A stretch of 42,656 nucleotides of DNA. Source: Spongospora subterranea. Its lineage: Eukaryota > Endomyxa > Phytomyxea > Plasmodiophorida > Plasmodiophoridae. The stretch is taken from assembly GCA_900404475.1 (NCBI GenBank), contig OUQQ01000183.1, positions 1 to 42,656 on the forward strand, read 5' to 3'. The notes under the pieces are model-generated. The model worked only from the letters and a program-made list of their open reading frames with translations. It did not search any database and was not told where the DNA came from. This document shows, piece by piece, positions 1 through 11,085 of the stretch (its first letter is position 1; each line of letters begins with the position of its first letter). Position numbers and translations under genes: made by a program.

Positions 1-17
1 TTTCGACCATCAAAAAC

Positions 18-775
18 ATGGACATCAACCACCACAACAGTGATGGACACACTCTTCTCCATAAAGCTGTTATATGTAATCGGTTGGTCGTAATTTGTAT
101 TTGACAATGATGTTAATTCTTAATCACAATATTTTTTTAGGGAAAACGTTATCAAGGATTTATTGGATAGAGGCGCCAATCCCAAGGCTCTTGACTTTTT
201 AGAAAATACTGTTCTGCACCTTGCGGTAGAGCATAACCTGTACACTGATGGAGTGTCGATATTTGTCAAATAATCTGATTTATATCTCACAGAAGTAAGC
301 AGATCATAATCGATATAATTAACGCAAAGGCTCTTCGTCAAGTGTGTCAGGATAACCTGAAAAGACGGTTTGGCTTCTTGGGTGGATCGCTGAGTCTTTG
401 TGGCCTGTCCATGTTCACACCTATGTTTATAACATCGAAATCGTTAAAATAATCTCACAGGAAACCGCAAGACATTGTTTATGGAACGTGGGACCAACAA
501 CTACTCAACATTCAAAACTGGTGTGGCGAAACTGCTCTACATTTTTCAGTTTCGCAACAGCGGTTGGGCAACATAGGCCTGATCAACCACCTGTGATTGA
601 TTGACTAATCTGACTAAAATTCAGGGTCGATCTGGTTCGGGTTTTTTTAAAAAAAGGCGCCTCCCGCACCCTCAAGGCTCTTGGCTCGACAGCGCTGGAA
701 TTGGCTATGAAAGAGAAGAGAAAACTGTGTACACCAATCACCGCCAAAATTGTTGACCTTCTTCGAAAACGGTAG
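18..775 (+). CDS. ankyrin-repeat protein (start may lie outside the window)
   Basis: Four exons read through as ankyrin repeats. Visible repeat cores are DGHTLLHKAV, then VIKDLLDRGANPKALD followed by NTVLHLAVEHN, then GETALHFSVSQQ, and finally DLVRVFLKKGASRTLKALG followed by STALELAM. Ankyrin repeats are helix-turn-helix protein-binding scaffolds, so the partner cannot be inferred. Intron 1 (83-140, GT-AG) and the last intron (593-624, 32 nt) keep the frame exactly. The exon ending near 250 and the one starting at 461 are joined less certainly. The stop is TAG at 773-775. The ATG at 18 is the first in frame but sits at the window edge, so the protein may begin upstream. No partner domain is visible. 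Confidence 0.7.
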
Positions 776-1440
776 CCTTGACTCGCAATGTATAAAACTG
801 CTGCTCTTTAGGAAGACTTCACTCGGTCCATTTTAAAAACACATTAGATTTCGGTTTGTCGCCACACACACATTGCTAGTTTCGAAAGGGCAACCAGTGC
901 GGAAAGTGACCATTCCGTGAAGGAACGGGATCATTTTTGAGATCAGGGACCATTTTATCTCGCCGCCATTGCTCATCAAACATGTTGCCAAGTACCAAAC
1001 ATTGATCATAATCCAACCGAAATTGACTACCAATTTGTGTAAAGAGGTTGCCAGCGGTTTCGATCTGTCGTGATACGGTCAAGACGTAATTACCCAATTT
1101 GGATCACGTTGATCATCAGCATCGCACATAAGACCGCAAGTCTTTCCGACCACTTTCTGGAAACATACACCTCCTCTCTCAAATCAACCTCACTCTAATC
1201 TTTTTGGTGGAAAAGCGCAAACCATTGTCTTGATTCACTCAACACGATGCGCTCGGAAATTGGCAAGTAATCCTTGGTGAATTGTAACACAACTACCAAA
1301 CACCAACTGGTAACACAACGTCCAACAAAACCCATATCGTTACGACCTGAGACCAGGAAAAAAGCAAACCGTATTTCCAACCACTTCAACACAGAACAAA
1401 ATACGGGACATTTGAGAAAAAACACAGAGGCATAAACAAG
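776..1440. other. no recognised gene
   Basis: Short open frames occur on both strands, including a 73-codon minus-strand frame at 876-1097, but none shows a motif or a plausible exon chain. The right end runs into the LINE remnant. Confidence 0.5.
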
Positions 1441-2365
1441 GTCGCCAATCACAACTATCGAATTGCACAATGGAATGCCGATCGGCTAACGGAGATTAAG
1501 TCTTATGAAGTTGGTTGGCAGTTGAAATCAACAAGAACATGAGTAGGACATTGGAACCCATTGAGACAGCATATAAGGACTATATCAGAACATATACAGG
1601 TTGTTCCAAATCAACACCAATACCTATAATTTCATGCAATATCAGGATTCCCACTGTCGAGAGATAGAATAATCACTGAAACAAAAATGACAGTACTCGC
1701 TGCTCAGACCAATGGGACATTATTGGGGAGAGATACAAAGAATGGAATGGTGAAGGTGATGGATGGACACCACTTGGAGAAGTACGGAAAGCACTCAGAG
1801 AGAGAGTACCAGAAGGATACGAGAACATTCATGCGAGAACAGAGATATCGGCCGATATCCTTGAGGGACTATATAATGTTAGATTCCACACAGCAAATAG
1901 AAAAAAGGCAATCAAGAAACACAAAAAAAGAACACTTATACCAAAGAACCCAGATATCGAGCTATGGACAGATGGAAGTTTCAAACGCGATCAGGGTGGC
2001 GGTGCAGCAGCACTTCTGATCGACAGTCGCTCAAGGAGCAACAACCCCGAAACCGAAGCAGTGGAGACGGAAACAACAATCAAATTAGGATCGAAAGTGA
2101 CATCCTCGTACGAATGTGAGATTATCGCGCTAAACGTAGGACTAGATATAGCGATTAACCAAGATTCCCGAGGCACAAAAATACCCCTACACATTATGAC
2201 AGATTCACTGTCATGGATGAACAAATCACTCCCGAAAAAGCCAAGAAAGTAAACGCCACCGTTGCTGAATGTGCACTGGCAGAGCTAACCCAATGAGAAC
2301 CAAGTAGATATTCACTTCATTCACAAACATGTCTGGGACATGGATGGGAATCCCACAGAGTACCG
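1441..2365 (+). mobile_element. decayed non-LTR (LINE) retroelement with RNase H domain
   Basis: At about 1450-1495 the peptide YRIAQWNADRLTEIK resembles the start of an APE-type endonuclease domain of LINE ORF2. From about 1703 to 2250 one continuous frame encodes a spacer and then an RNase H fold. Its parts are LWTDGSFK (first catalytic Asp), a Gly/Ala strand GGGAAALLI, YECEIIALNVGL (catalytic Glu) and MTDSLSW (second Asp). A further-frame stretch near 2310-2350 (HFIHKHVWDMDGNPTE) matches the last RNase H block. The reverse transcriptase that should separate endonuclease and RNase H is absent, so the copy is internally deleted and dead. The stop at 2250 precedes the end of the domain. Confidence 0.75.
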
Positions 2366-2664
2366 CGAATTTGGTTTGTGTGCTGCCCAAGTCCTATAAC
2401 AGGCAATCTTGACGATCGTTCAAAATACAGATGTCATTGTGTTTTTCCTCCCCAAACATACTCGCCGCTGATTATCGAGCCCGCCGTCGATTGCATGAGC
2501 CGATAGCCAGTGCACTTGGTGCAGCTCGACGTTATCAAGCGGGAGGCATTGGACGCAGGCGTACTCAAACCAAAGGTTCCGTGTTGCCCAGGCATAATGG
2601 TACTTGTGGCGATCAGATGGGCGCTGATCGTCCCGTCCGGCGCATCGTCACGATCATCGCGCAG

Positions 2665-2931
2665 TTAAGAAAAACAGGAATGGATCACCAATGATGTGAG
2701 CTCTCTTCCAGATTTCACGATGTATCCAGGGCTCGCGCTTGCCCCGAAATCGACGCAATACTGCGATTCCGGCTTTTCATCCGATTTCGGCACGATGGCT
2801 TCACCGATGGCGAACCGTTGCACTGCCATCAGGCCACGTCCAAGCTCGCAGAATTGAAGATGGAATATACGAGTGAAATTTTCTATTAGCGCGACGGATA
2901 TCGCGTTGATCGAAATATCAAGGGAAACCAT
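2665..2931 (-). mobile_element. possible Ty3/gypsy reverse transcriptase fragment
   Basis: An 88-codon minus frame contains AIVPKSDEKPESQYCVDF, which resembles the Ty3/gypsy RT segment normally written as a Val-Pro-Lys-Lys-Asp-Gly block followed by Cys-Val-Asp-Tyr. The residues before it (FCELGRGLMAVQRFAIG) sit where the helix preceding that strand would be. The catalytic YxDD is not found nearby, so this is a fragment at best. It abuts the end of the Copia element and could instead be unrelated sequence. Confidence 0.4.
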
Positions 2932-2949
2932 TCACATAATCAACTCGCC

Positions 2950-4432
2950 TTCATATTGAGGTTCGACCTAATTTAACAGAACCTGTCTTTGCACAGAGCT
3001 TTGGTAAAAATGTCGGCGAGATTTTTTTTTCAAGGAGTCACACCGTCGTGATTTGTCCTTGAGATATACGTTGTCGGTCAAATTTTCTCTAAGATCAATA
3101 TTCTTTATTGAAAAATGCCCATCTTGGTTATTCAGGAACGCTATTGATCCTTGTTATTAGTCCATATTTAACACTGTTGGCCTATTTTGCTCAAATCCAA
3201 GGTCCTTCATTTCTCAACCAAACTATTTCACATCCGACAAGTGATGCGGCGCACGGTTTGATGCACATGATCGTTGTCGTCTGGACTTGAAAGCTACAAA
3301 CCCTCCATTGAGCATTACGACGTACCCTGGTGCTGATTTTCTTGTGTCTTTATATCCTGCCCAATCAGAGTCCCCAAAGGCAAAGACACCAAAATTTCTT
3401 GTACCTTGAAGGTTTCTTAGAATCCGTTAGTGCTACAAAGTGCAATGGGCCGGGGGTTTTGCACAAATCCTTGGTAGTTGCCCGACTGAATAGGCGATAT
3501 CATGTCGGGTATGAAGCAGGTAGAGTAGGCTCCCCACTGTTCTATAGCCCATGGTCGCGTCTTCCTTCTTGACACTGATATTGGGCTGTATTGGGCTCCA
3601 TATCTTTACTTAATACAAGTCCTATAACAGCTTGATGTGGCTTGTGGTTTCCAAATGTGCTCAGCAAACTTCTCTTGAGTGAGGAACCTTATTGTCCTTA
3701 ACGTAGACCTGAATTCCTAAATATTGCTGTACAAGACCCCAGACCTTTCATTTTGAATTCCTTGCAGAGCTCGGCCTTTGTCTGATCAATCAACCTTCTT
3801 TGACCAACGAAGACCAGATCATCAACATACAGGGGCATTATAACGAACTGGTAACCACTTCTCTTGACGTACAGATATGACCGTTAACTTCATTTTTGCT
3901 GAGAAATTGTGGCAAATAAAATCCTCGATGAGATTATGCCACACGTTTGGCGCTTGTTTCAACCCGTATAGTGACTTCAACAACTTGGAACGGGTTGCTA
4001 TTCCTTTCGGCGATCTGCATATAGATATCTTCCTGTAGGGGCTCCAATCAAGAATGCAGTTACGACATCCATCAGATCAACTACAATGTTCTCTGATAAA
4101 GAGGGAATCAATCGTAGAATATCACCTCGAACGACAGGGGCGTATGTGCTGTGATACTCTATTCCCTTTCGTCGTTGACTGAATCCTTTTACCACAATTC
4201 TTGGCGAGTACTGTATGTGTTCATTGACTTCCTTTTTGACCTTGAATACCCGTCGACAGCCAATGGCTCTCGCTCCCTTGGGCAATTCCATCCTCTCTTC
4301 CCAAATTTTGTGATCAATCAATGCTTCCAGGTCGTGATTGATTGCTTGCAGCCAATGCGTCTTTCGCTCTCCGTTCATTGCCTCTTCGTAGATTTGAGGT
4401 TCGTATATGTCTTGATCTGTCGCCGTCGCCAT
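2950..4432 (-). pseudogene. Copia reverse transcriptase and RNase H segment
   Basis: The N-terminal RT part is an open 144-codon frame (3998-4432) with KGARAIGCRRVFKVKK, RIVVKGFSQRRKGIEY and the block VDLMDVVTAFLIGAP, all diagnostic of Copia RT. The catalytic motif LYVDDLVFVGQRRLIDQTKA lies near 3770-3830. The RNase H domain follows near 3260-3420 with FGDSDWAGYKDTRKSAPGYV, and the tail near 2960-3110 has NIDLRENLTDNVYLKDKS. Frameshifts and stops separate these blocks. Confidence 0.88.
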
Positions 4433-4452
4433 TCTTGACCAATTGTCGTGAC

Positions 4453-4961
4453 CTAGATCTCCATATCTCTCAGGTTGATTGCGAATTCTTCTCCCATTGA
4501 TGACACTCCTTTCATCAACCTCTCCCTGGTTGAAATCGTCCCCATTATAATTGACAGCACCTTCCTCCTCAATGTCTTCGTCACTATTATTGTCATCTGG
4601 CAGATTATCGTTATCATCATCGCTCTCTCAGTTTCAGCTTCTTCCAGTTGGTAGTCTTCATCTTGACCCTGATTTGGAACTTCGTCATCTTGTGAAAACC
4701 CATTTTCTTGAGATTGGTTACCAAACCCGGTTTCGTTAAAAAATCCTACAAATACATATTCTTGGACTTCGCCACCGCCTTTGTCCTGTGATCTCTTGGA
4801 ATATTGAGCATATGCGTCACATCCAACCCTGCGAAGACATGAACGGTCGAGCACAGATTACTTTGATCGCTGGTGAGGGGTGGTGGACTTGTCTGCAGGA
4901 TCTGGACATAGATTCCCAATATTGTGATGATGGCGAGCCCCATAAGCTGTTTGGGCAGCAT
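4453..4961 (-). pseudogene. Copia integrase C-terminal region
   Basis: The frame at 4453-4854 begins with RRVGCDAYAQYSKRSQDK and continues EVQEYVFVGFFNETGF, matching the Copia integrase block in which Phe-Gly-Cys is followed by a Lys-rich strand and a Phe-Val-Gly-Tyr strand. An acidic linker toward RT follows. The overlapping frame at 4746-4961 covers the neighbouring part after a frameshift. Confidence 0.75.
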
Positions 4962-5114
4962 CGCCCTTATGTGTTGCCGTGATGATGGCGAGCCTTATAA
5001 ACCGTTTAGGCCATTTGTATCATCGCTCGAGCTGAGTTCATATTGATACCATGTCCCCGCTCAGCTAGATCTTGTTCTGAGCAATAAGGGACATTTGACT
5101 GAAACTCTATCCCT

Positions 5115-6042
5115 TCAGTCATCTATGTCCAAGGCGATCGTGCCATAACATGATATCATTGTCTGTTGTGGGATCGATTTATGGGCAATCTCCCCACACG
5201 AGCCTTCGTTAAAGGTGTAGATGTCATCGCATAGCACACCCTTAATGATTAGTTGACCGTTTGCGTCAATCCACTGCCATTTTGTTTTCATCAAACGTCC
5301 CCGTGCGACCACCTTTTACTGCGACCACAACTGAGAACGAATTAATGTCTCCCATACTCGGGAACATGAAGAACACATTCAACGTCTCTCGTTCACCTAG
5401 CTTAACTATCCCCTTTCCGAACTGCTCGTATTATGCTGATGTCTGCAACAATGGATTTTGGAAAAAAATCATGTGCGCTGTGGGTGTTCCCCTCCCGATG
5501 ACCAGCCATGCACATGTTTGGTACCATCCAGAATCAGCCGCCCATCGTCGCCCTTTTTGGAACACACTGGTCATAAAGTGAATCCGAATCACACTTCGCC
5601 TAATTGGCACCTCGAAAGTCTGGTTTTAAGTGGGAGTGTTTCTTCCAACATCGGACAACGTGCGGCTTTTTGCAGAAATTGCAGGCAATAGTGGCCGTCT
5701 TCACAGCAACTTCGGATTTGATTGGCTCGGGCGATTTCCGCCTGCTGATAAGGTCGTCTAACTCGATTTTTGAGGAGTTGCGACTGCAAGCCTCAACAAG
5801 ACTTCAAACTTGTGTCTTGTGCAGACCAGAATCACATTGACCGGTGCTGACGACTGCAAAGCGACGAGCTTGCTGCCTTTCAAGGTCAAATACAGCTCAT
5901 TCTTTCTGTCAAGAAAGTCAATGACCGATTCGTTCCCGAGATTTTTTCCAAGATCGGTGTAATCAGTATTGTGCAGCAGCAGGTGTTCCATGTGCCAGAC
6001 ATTCGTTTGGTTCGGCACTGTGTTGTAAACGAAGCTGATCAA
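5115..6042 (-). pseudogene. Copia gag, zinc knuckle and pre-integrase region
   Basis: The gag-like stretch includes ESVIDFLDRKNELYLTLKG (near 5880-5950). A knuckle-like CNFCKKPHVVRCWKK sequence occurs near 5655-5700. The pre-integrase block at 5115-5312 contains GVLCDDIYTFNEG and ends CYGTIALDIDD, where a Trp-His-Arg-Leu-Gly-His motif is expected. The last motif is degraded, consistent with pseudogenisation. Confidence 0.7.
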
Positions 6043-6050
6043 GGATGAAA

Positions 6051-6907
6051 AACCTTCCGCTGCACAGGGTTTACAGAGATGGACGTAAACATTTCTTTAC
6101 TTCAATCGAACATCCGTCATCAGAACATGATCGCTTGCTGAACTGTCAACTCCAACTATTTCAAGCACGACACAATAAACGATTCAAAGACGTTCGGTAT
6201 TTGAAAGAGCAATTGAGACATTCCCGAAAGCAACATCAGGTAGATTTTTTCAGCCTGTACGAATCTGGTGCAGTTAAAGCTGATCGAGCAGCTTGTACCT
6301 GCACATAAAATGCTGTTTTTCACGACGTTTCGCCAACCTATCAAACTCCTGTACATCATTGAACCCGTCTCGACCTACCCGTGTGTGATGATAAACCAGG
6401 TTGGGCAGAGGCGATTTGGTCGCCAAAGATACGGAATCGTGACCTCTTCTAACATATCAAGCATTTTTTGCTTTCATAAAACTACAGGTTAGAAAGAGGT
6501 GGAATAAAAAAACAATTGCTGTTGATTATTGTCAACTATTCTGTGAATAGTGAACGACTTGGACGCCTGAGCATGTTTTGATCTTCACAGTATCTTGACA
6601 TGGACGAAAGTTCATGGACGGTACCGAATTCCTTCAAGCCGCATTGCTAAACAACCTGGTAGGAACATCGAAGATTGTTCGGCCTCAGATGAGATAGTCA
6701 GTTGGGTCTCAGCCACCGACTTGCTTGTAGTTCCTTTTGCATCGAATCTTACCGAATTGCCCGGAACAACCTTTCCTCGATTACCCGACCAAGTATGTTT
6801 TGTTGCCAACGAGCGCAACCCGTCCGGTAGATGATCAGGTGGCCGGTGAGTGTTGTGTGTACCGGCCGGACCTGTAATATCCTGAGCTCCTGACGCCCCG
6901 ACAAACC
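6051..6907. other. spacer between Copia remnant and POLD2
   Basis: Contains short frames on both strands, notably a minus frame at 6156-6359 that may be further decayed gag and a plus frame at 6595-6834 with no recognised motif. Long terminal repeats and a primer binding site for the Copia element would be expected here but were not found. Confidence 0.4.
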
Positions 6908-8781
6908 ATGATTGGGGGCCTGCTTCGGGATCGGGATGGCGCCAGTATGGACATAGACAGCCCGGTATCGTTAGAGGAGATGGCAAATAATGACAGAGAG
7001 CGTGACCCTGTGGAACGGATGTCCTCAGTTCTTCAGTATCATCATGAAGGTTTCATCTTTCTTTAGATCTGCGTCTTCTGTTTAGTGTGTTATCTTGTTG
7101 AACAGACAAATGCGTTTCTTCGAATTTTCAACATTTGTGTCAATTCATCCGCAATGTCAGTAATAATCTATAACTCACCTTGTATTTTTATTCAGCGTTT
7201 GCCCTTGGCAAGTCGACCTTAGCTCAGCAGTTTGCTTCCATATATTTCTGCCGGCTCGTTCTGGTTCGAGAGTGCATATTCACCGCCTGCAATTCCAATA
7301 TTGACGAACGCAAAGTTGTGATTCCTCCACTGTTTTCAATGTAAAATTTGATGTTCTCCCAGGTGAAGTTGTGCCTAACGCTGTTGGAACTTGAAGGGGA
7401 CATCGACTGCATTATTGTTGGAACCATCTATAAAAATATGAAACTGAAACCCTCTATCCTGGATGAATATCGAGCGAATGACGTAACGACCCACCTCTGT
7501 TTATCTCCTCTCATATTCATCTAGTCTCGTATTCAGGCGAATTTGCGGGAAGTGATCTTGAATAAGACGTCGTTGAATGGATGCTTTGTATCCGATGATG
7601 ATCATGTCGAATTAGAAGACGAACACGCAAGGTTGACATTAACGGGCGATATTGACGTGAAGAAGATGATAACCGGGTTGGTAATGGGTGTTCGCGGAAG
7701 AATCCTTCCCAATGGGCATTTCTACGTAAAAGACTTTATCACACCCAACCACAACCAGATTCCTCGACCGATTATCGACGATGACAAATTCGTATTATTA
7801 GTTTCTGGGTTGAATTGTGGCGACAGTTCCATATTGCCTCATCTAATGGTCGATCACATTACAGGTTGTTCGCCCTCTTCTCATGTGTGTGTATGTCTCA
7901 ATCGTTGTCGTCAGGAATGGTTGGGGGTGAGAGCACGCTAGAGCTTTTACGACGGGTTTCGCGCGTGATTATTTGCGGAAATTCTGTCCAGGAGCGCCCA
8001 GTACAAACTGACGCCGAGATCTTGGCGGCGAGAACGAAGCGCATCGGTTCGCTTGTCGCGTCGCATGCTCTGCCATCGTTGTCCACGTTAGATATGTTCG
8101 AATTTTTCCAAATTTGTCCGAGTGTGTATTTCAAGGTTTCTGTAGGTTGCTTAAGAGACTATGTGCGAGTGTTGATGTGGATTTGATGCCCGGTCGAGCT
8201 GATCCCTGCAATATATCCATGCCTCAGCAAGCGTTCAACGGTCTCTTCCTTCCGCGCGCATCTACTTTTTCGTCACTTCATCGAATTACCAATCCCGCGA
8301 ATATCTCAATTGATGGCGTCTCTTTGTTGGGAACATCCGGTAAAAACGAAAGCAGAATATGGGTTTATGCGAATTTGAACGGTGCCAATAATTAGGCGAG
8401 AATGTGCTGGATATTTTGAATTACACGCTGGATTTATCAGCACTGGATGTGCTGGAGGAGACCATTCGCTGGTGTGTATCTTGTCCAACTTGCCCAGATA
8501 CACTGCATTGCTTTCCATACGGGACGCACGATCCATTTACAATCATTGAAACGCCACATGTCTATTTTGCAGGAAATCAATCCAAGGTTTGCAGGAGTTA
8601 GTTTGGGCTTTTTGTGAGCACTTTTTCAATCCTGTAACAGTTTGATACGAGAATGTTCAGTTCGCCAACGGGATGCAACGTGCGCCTAATATCGGTTCCA
8701 GCATTTTCTCAGAGTGGAGAAGCCGTTATTCTCAACCTTAGAACACTCGACTGCGATGTCATACAATATTCGTCTCAATAA
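6908..8781 (+). CDS. POLD2: DNA polymerase delta subunit 2 (B subunit)
   Basis: Regulatory B subunit of replicative DNA polymerase delta, which bridges the catalytic subunit to the other accessory subunits in the nucleus. Eight exons join cleanly: 6908-7049, 7196-7314, 7363-7482, 7537-7864, 7915-8095, 8146-8339, 8396-8586 and 8641-8781. Seven GT-AG introns result, six of 48-56 nt and the first of 146 nt. Matching blocks in order are FALGKSTLAQQFASIYFCRL, CIIVGTIYKNMKLKPSILDE, DDKFVLLVSGLNCG, VDVDLMPGRADPCNISMPQQ, SIDGVSLLGTSG, CPDTLHCFPYGTHDPF and ETPHVYFAGNQSK. The C-terminal SVPAFSQSGEAVILNLRTL fits the family end. Like other B subunits it has a phosphoesterase fold without a recognisable active site. 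The start could be ATG 6908 or the in-frame ATG at 6947. Confidence 0.93.
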
Positions 8782-9254
8782 TATACTGTTTTTGAACTAC
8801 AATTAAGACCCAATTTGTTAACACTCCTATGACCTTTACAATAGCGGATTGATTTCTTATTCATCTGTCATTGGAACCAGAATAAGAGTATCGTATGAAA
8901 TCACTTAAAATACCTATTGCCAGTCTGATAGGGGTCTCGTACAGTACGCCATGCAAACGTGGACTCCTCATCTGTGGTACGTAATAAACTGTATCGTATA
9001 TTGAGTCGACACGCCCAGACGTTCCACGCTTGTCTACCGCTATTGCTTACCGGTATCGTATGAACAAAACTGTTATAAAGTTGATAGATTACTTACAGCA
9101 GTGTACGTTATTGTTGACTGTTAACCCCAAAACGGAGTATGCACAAAATCTATCTTTATAGCGGGTTTATAAATACGGTATCACGAAAATCTGGAACGCG
9201 CCTACAAATCTTCATTGACACGACAATGGTCAGAAGTACAAGCTCTTGTGTAGA
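8782..9254. other. intergenic, no gene seen
   Basis: AT-rich spacer downstream of POLD2. The octamer gtatcgta or close variants recur near 8890, 8993 and 9054. No open frame of interest, no RNA gene recognised. Confidence 0.5.
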
Positions 9255-9482
9255 TCACATGCCATGATCTGATAAGAAACCCTGTATCATGCCTCTTGCT
9301 TGGACTTTGTTGCTACTGTCGATGTCGACGCTGTTAACTATTTCGTGCGGATCAACCAGACTCAATTTCTCCCGTTTTAATTTTGCCAAGCGACCCTTGA
9401 TTTCTGCTTCATGTTGTACCGATCCCATACCGCCCACAATCATGAGACAGAGCAACATCAAAGACAACGTTAAAACCCCCAT
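9255..9482 (-). CDS. short putative secreted protein
   Basis: A 75-codon minus frame starts with a convincing signal-peptide-like stretch (MGVLTLSLMLLCLMIVGGMG). A hydrophilic mature part of about 55 residues follows, rich in Lys, Asp and Ser and without cysteines. No family was recognised. It may be a complete small secreted protein or the first exon of a longer gene. The same bases also carry a 72-codon plus frame, so the coding assignment is tentative. Confidence 0.35.
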   Translation of the reverse strand: MGVLTLSLMLLCLMIVGGMGSVQHEAEIKGRLAKLKREKLSLVDPHEIVNSVDIDSSNKVQARGMIQGFLSDHGM

Positions 9483-9744
9483 CTGTTCATCAATATATTA
9501 TCAATAAGGCCCTTCAAGAGTTGATTCAACCCCCATGCAAAAGGTTTGTTGACTCAACTCAAATATCAATATTCAGCCAGGGCAAAAAAATATCGCCCGC
9601 ACTAAGGCCCTGCTGTATAAATTATTGGCACAGGGTTTTTGAGATTAACTGTCGAACATGCGATTTCGCAATGAAAATGCGTTTCAGGTTCAGCGGCTCC
9701 GCCTCGTTTGATTCTGGACAACATGCGTCAACAACGATCCCGGC

Positions 9745-9963
9745 ATGTCAAACTATCCCACTGTGAATGTCGAACTGGTGGCAGATAATTCTGATCCCCC
9801 CCGACTGGTTGAAAAGGATGTTCATCAATTTAGAGCGACATTTACAGACTCTTTACCAACTGCTATAGGATCAACTATTGAGATGGTCGCGATCGTGTCG
9901 TTCGTTTTCCGTGAAGATGCAGCTAAAGGTCCATATCGGCAACGGAAAACACTAGTGGTTTGA
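9745..9963 (+). CDS. hypothetical 72-codon ORF
   Basis: An open plus frame starting MSNYPTVNVELVADNSDPPR and containing a mixed polar and hydrophobic middle (GSTIEMVAIVSFVFRED). No family recognised and no introns evident. The composition is protein-like, but nothing outside the frame itself supports it. Confidence 0.25.
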   Translation: MSNYPTVNVELVADNSDPPRLVEKDVHQFRATFTDSLPTAIGSTIEMVAIVSFVFREDAAKGPYRQRKTLVV

Positions 9964-10485
9964 GCTCATCTGGGCTAGTGCACCATTCGTGGTAAACGCT
10001 TCGTTTCTTGATTAATCAACTGACTCGAATGTCTATGAAGTGTCATAATTGCTGGCCAAGCATGATGCTACATGTGAATTTCTTGCGGCAACTTTTGTTT
10101 GATCAAGGTCATATATCCTTCAAAAAAGGCTTAAACGAAGTCCAAACTCAAAACTATACCAAAACGTGAATCCTTCGCCTTGAGATCTCATACCACTCTT
10201 TTTTCTCCAAATCAAGTTTAGATTCAAGGACCCGGGCTACCTATGAGCAGATGATTTCCTAAACCGCACCAGGTTATTGAACCAAGCAAATGGGGCAATA
10301 TTCATTTGACCAGCCGGAACTCAGAAACCAGGCCCAACTGCACGATGCGCCAACTGCTGTTCAGGGCTGCCGGCAGCGCGAGCCGAAAGATTTTGTCGAG
10401 AGTTTACCGATGGGTGGTGCTAAGGACAAGAAAATTACTGAGTGTCGGGGTCCCATAACTGAAATCTCCGCTCCAGTATGTGCAC

Positions 10486-10494
10486 TATATATAG
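10486..10494 (+). promoter_or_regulatory. TATA box of the U6 gene
   Basis: The sequence tatatatag begins about 31 nt before the inferred U6 start, the spacing expected of an RNA polymerase III type 3 promoter. No proximal sequence element could be assigned upstream. Confidence 0.7.
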
Positions 10495-10516
10495 ACGCGG
10501 ACATCAACTTGTTATT

Positions 10517-10624
10517 GGTCTCCTACGGGATGTACCACTCAAAAAATTAGGAACGATACAGAGAAGATTAGCATGGCCCCTGCGCAAGGATGACACGCAT
10601 TAATCGAGTTGGTTCAACACTTTT
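10517..10624 (+). ncRNA. U6: U6 spliceosomal snRNA (copy 1)
   Basis: The invariant U6 core is present: gaacgatacagagaagatta (ACAGAGA box that pairs with the 5' splice site), then gcatggcccctgcgcaagga (AGC triad and internal stem-loop), then tgacacgcat. A 5' stem-loop is formed by about 10517-10538. The transcript ends in a run of 11 T, a Pol III terminator. The 3' part before the T run differs from animal U6, as expected for that variable segment. The 5' end is set by homology and TATA spacing and may be off by a few bases. Confidence 0.95.
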
Positions 10625-10802
10625 TTTTTTTCATGGTTCTCAGTACAACCAGTTGACTTTACTCTGTCTTGGAGTGTCGCCACCAGGTTCTTGCAACAAA
10701 CACTGAACGGAACGGAGCCTTTCTGACAGACCTCTCCGGCAGAAGTAAACTCACAAATTGCCCATCTCTAAATCTATTCAGCGTTGTTTGAACCTTTGAT
10801 TC

Positions 10803-10931
10803 NNNNNNNNNNNNNNNNNNNNNNNNNNNNNNNNNNNNNNNNNNNNNNNNNNNNNNNNNNNNNNNNNNNNNNNNNNNNNNNNNNNNNNNNNNNNNNNNNN
10901 NNNNNNNNNNNNNNNNNNNNNNNNNNNNNNN
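10803..10931. other. assembly gap (run of N)
   Basis: 129 undetermined bases between two identical 332-bp sequences. Confidence 0.99.
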
Positions 10932-10946
10932 CTCCAGTATGTGCAC

Positions 10947-10955
10947 TATATATAG
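10947..10955 (+). promoter_or_regulatory. TATA box of U6 copy 2
   Basis: Identical to the element at 10486-10494, with the same spacing to the snRNA. Confidence 0.7.
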
Positions 10956-10977
10956 ACGCGGACATCAACTTGTTATT

Positions 10978-11085
10978 GGTCTCCTACGGGATGTACCACT
11001 CAAAAAATTAGGAACGATACAGAGAAGATTAGCATGGCCCCTGCGCAAGGATGACACGCATTAATCGAGTTGGTTCAACACTTTT
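10978..11085 (+). ncRNA. U6: U6 spliceosomal snRNA (copy 2, probably the same gene)
   Basis: Sequence identical to copy 1, with TATA box and T-run terminator. Probably an assembly duplicate of a single U6 gene rather than a second locus. Confidence 0.85.

Larger units (their letters stand above)
2945..6050 (-). mobile_element. degenerate Ty1/Copia LTR retrotransposon
   Basis: Read on the minus strand from right to left, the Copia order is kept: gag with a CCHC-type knuckle, a pre-integrase block, the C-terminal part of integrase, reverse transcriptase and RNase H. Frames change repeatedly and stops are frequent, so no intact polyprotein remains. Between about 5115 and 4960 the integrase catalytic core is missing: the pre-integrase block is followed almost directly by the integrase C-terminal region. 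No pair of flanking long terminal repeats could be recognised by eye. It probably inserted into or beside the gypsy-like and LINE remnants. Confidence 0.88.
10471..10802 (+). repeat. first copy of a 332-bp identical duplication carrying U6
   Basis: Identical, base for base by eye, to 10932-11263 (offset 461), including the run of 11 T. The copies sit immediately left and right of the N run. Confidence 0.95.

Noticed and set aside
7225..7390. In-frame TAA inside POLD2 as evidence of stop-codon reassignment
   Set aside because: A 48-nt GT-AG intron (7315-7362) removes it and gives a good alignment; TAA also terminates POLD2, nicalin and FKBP12.
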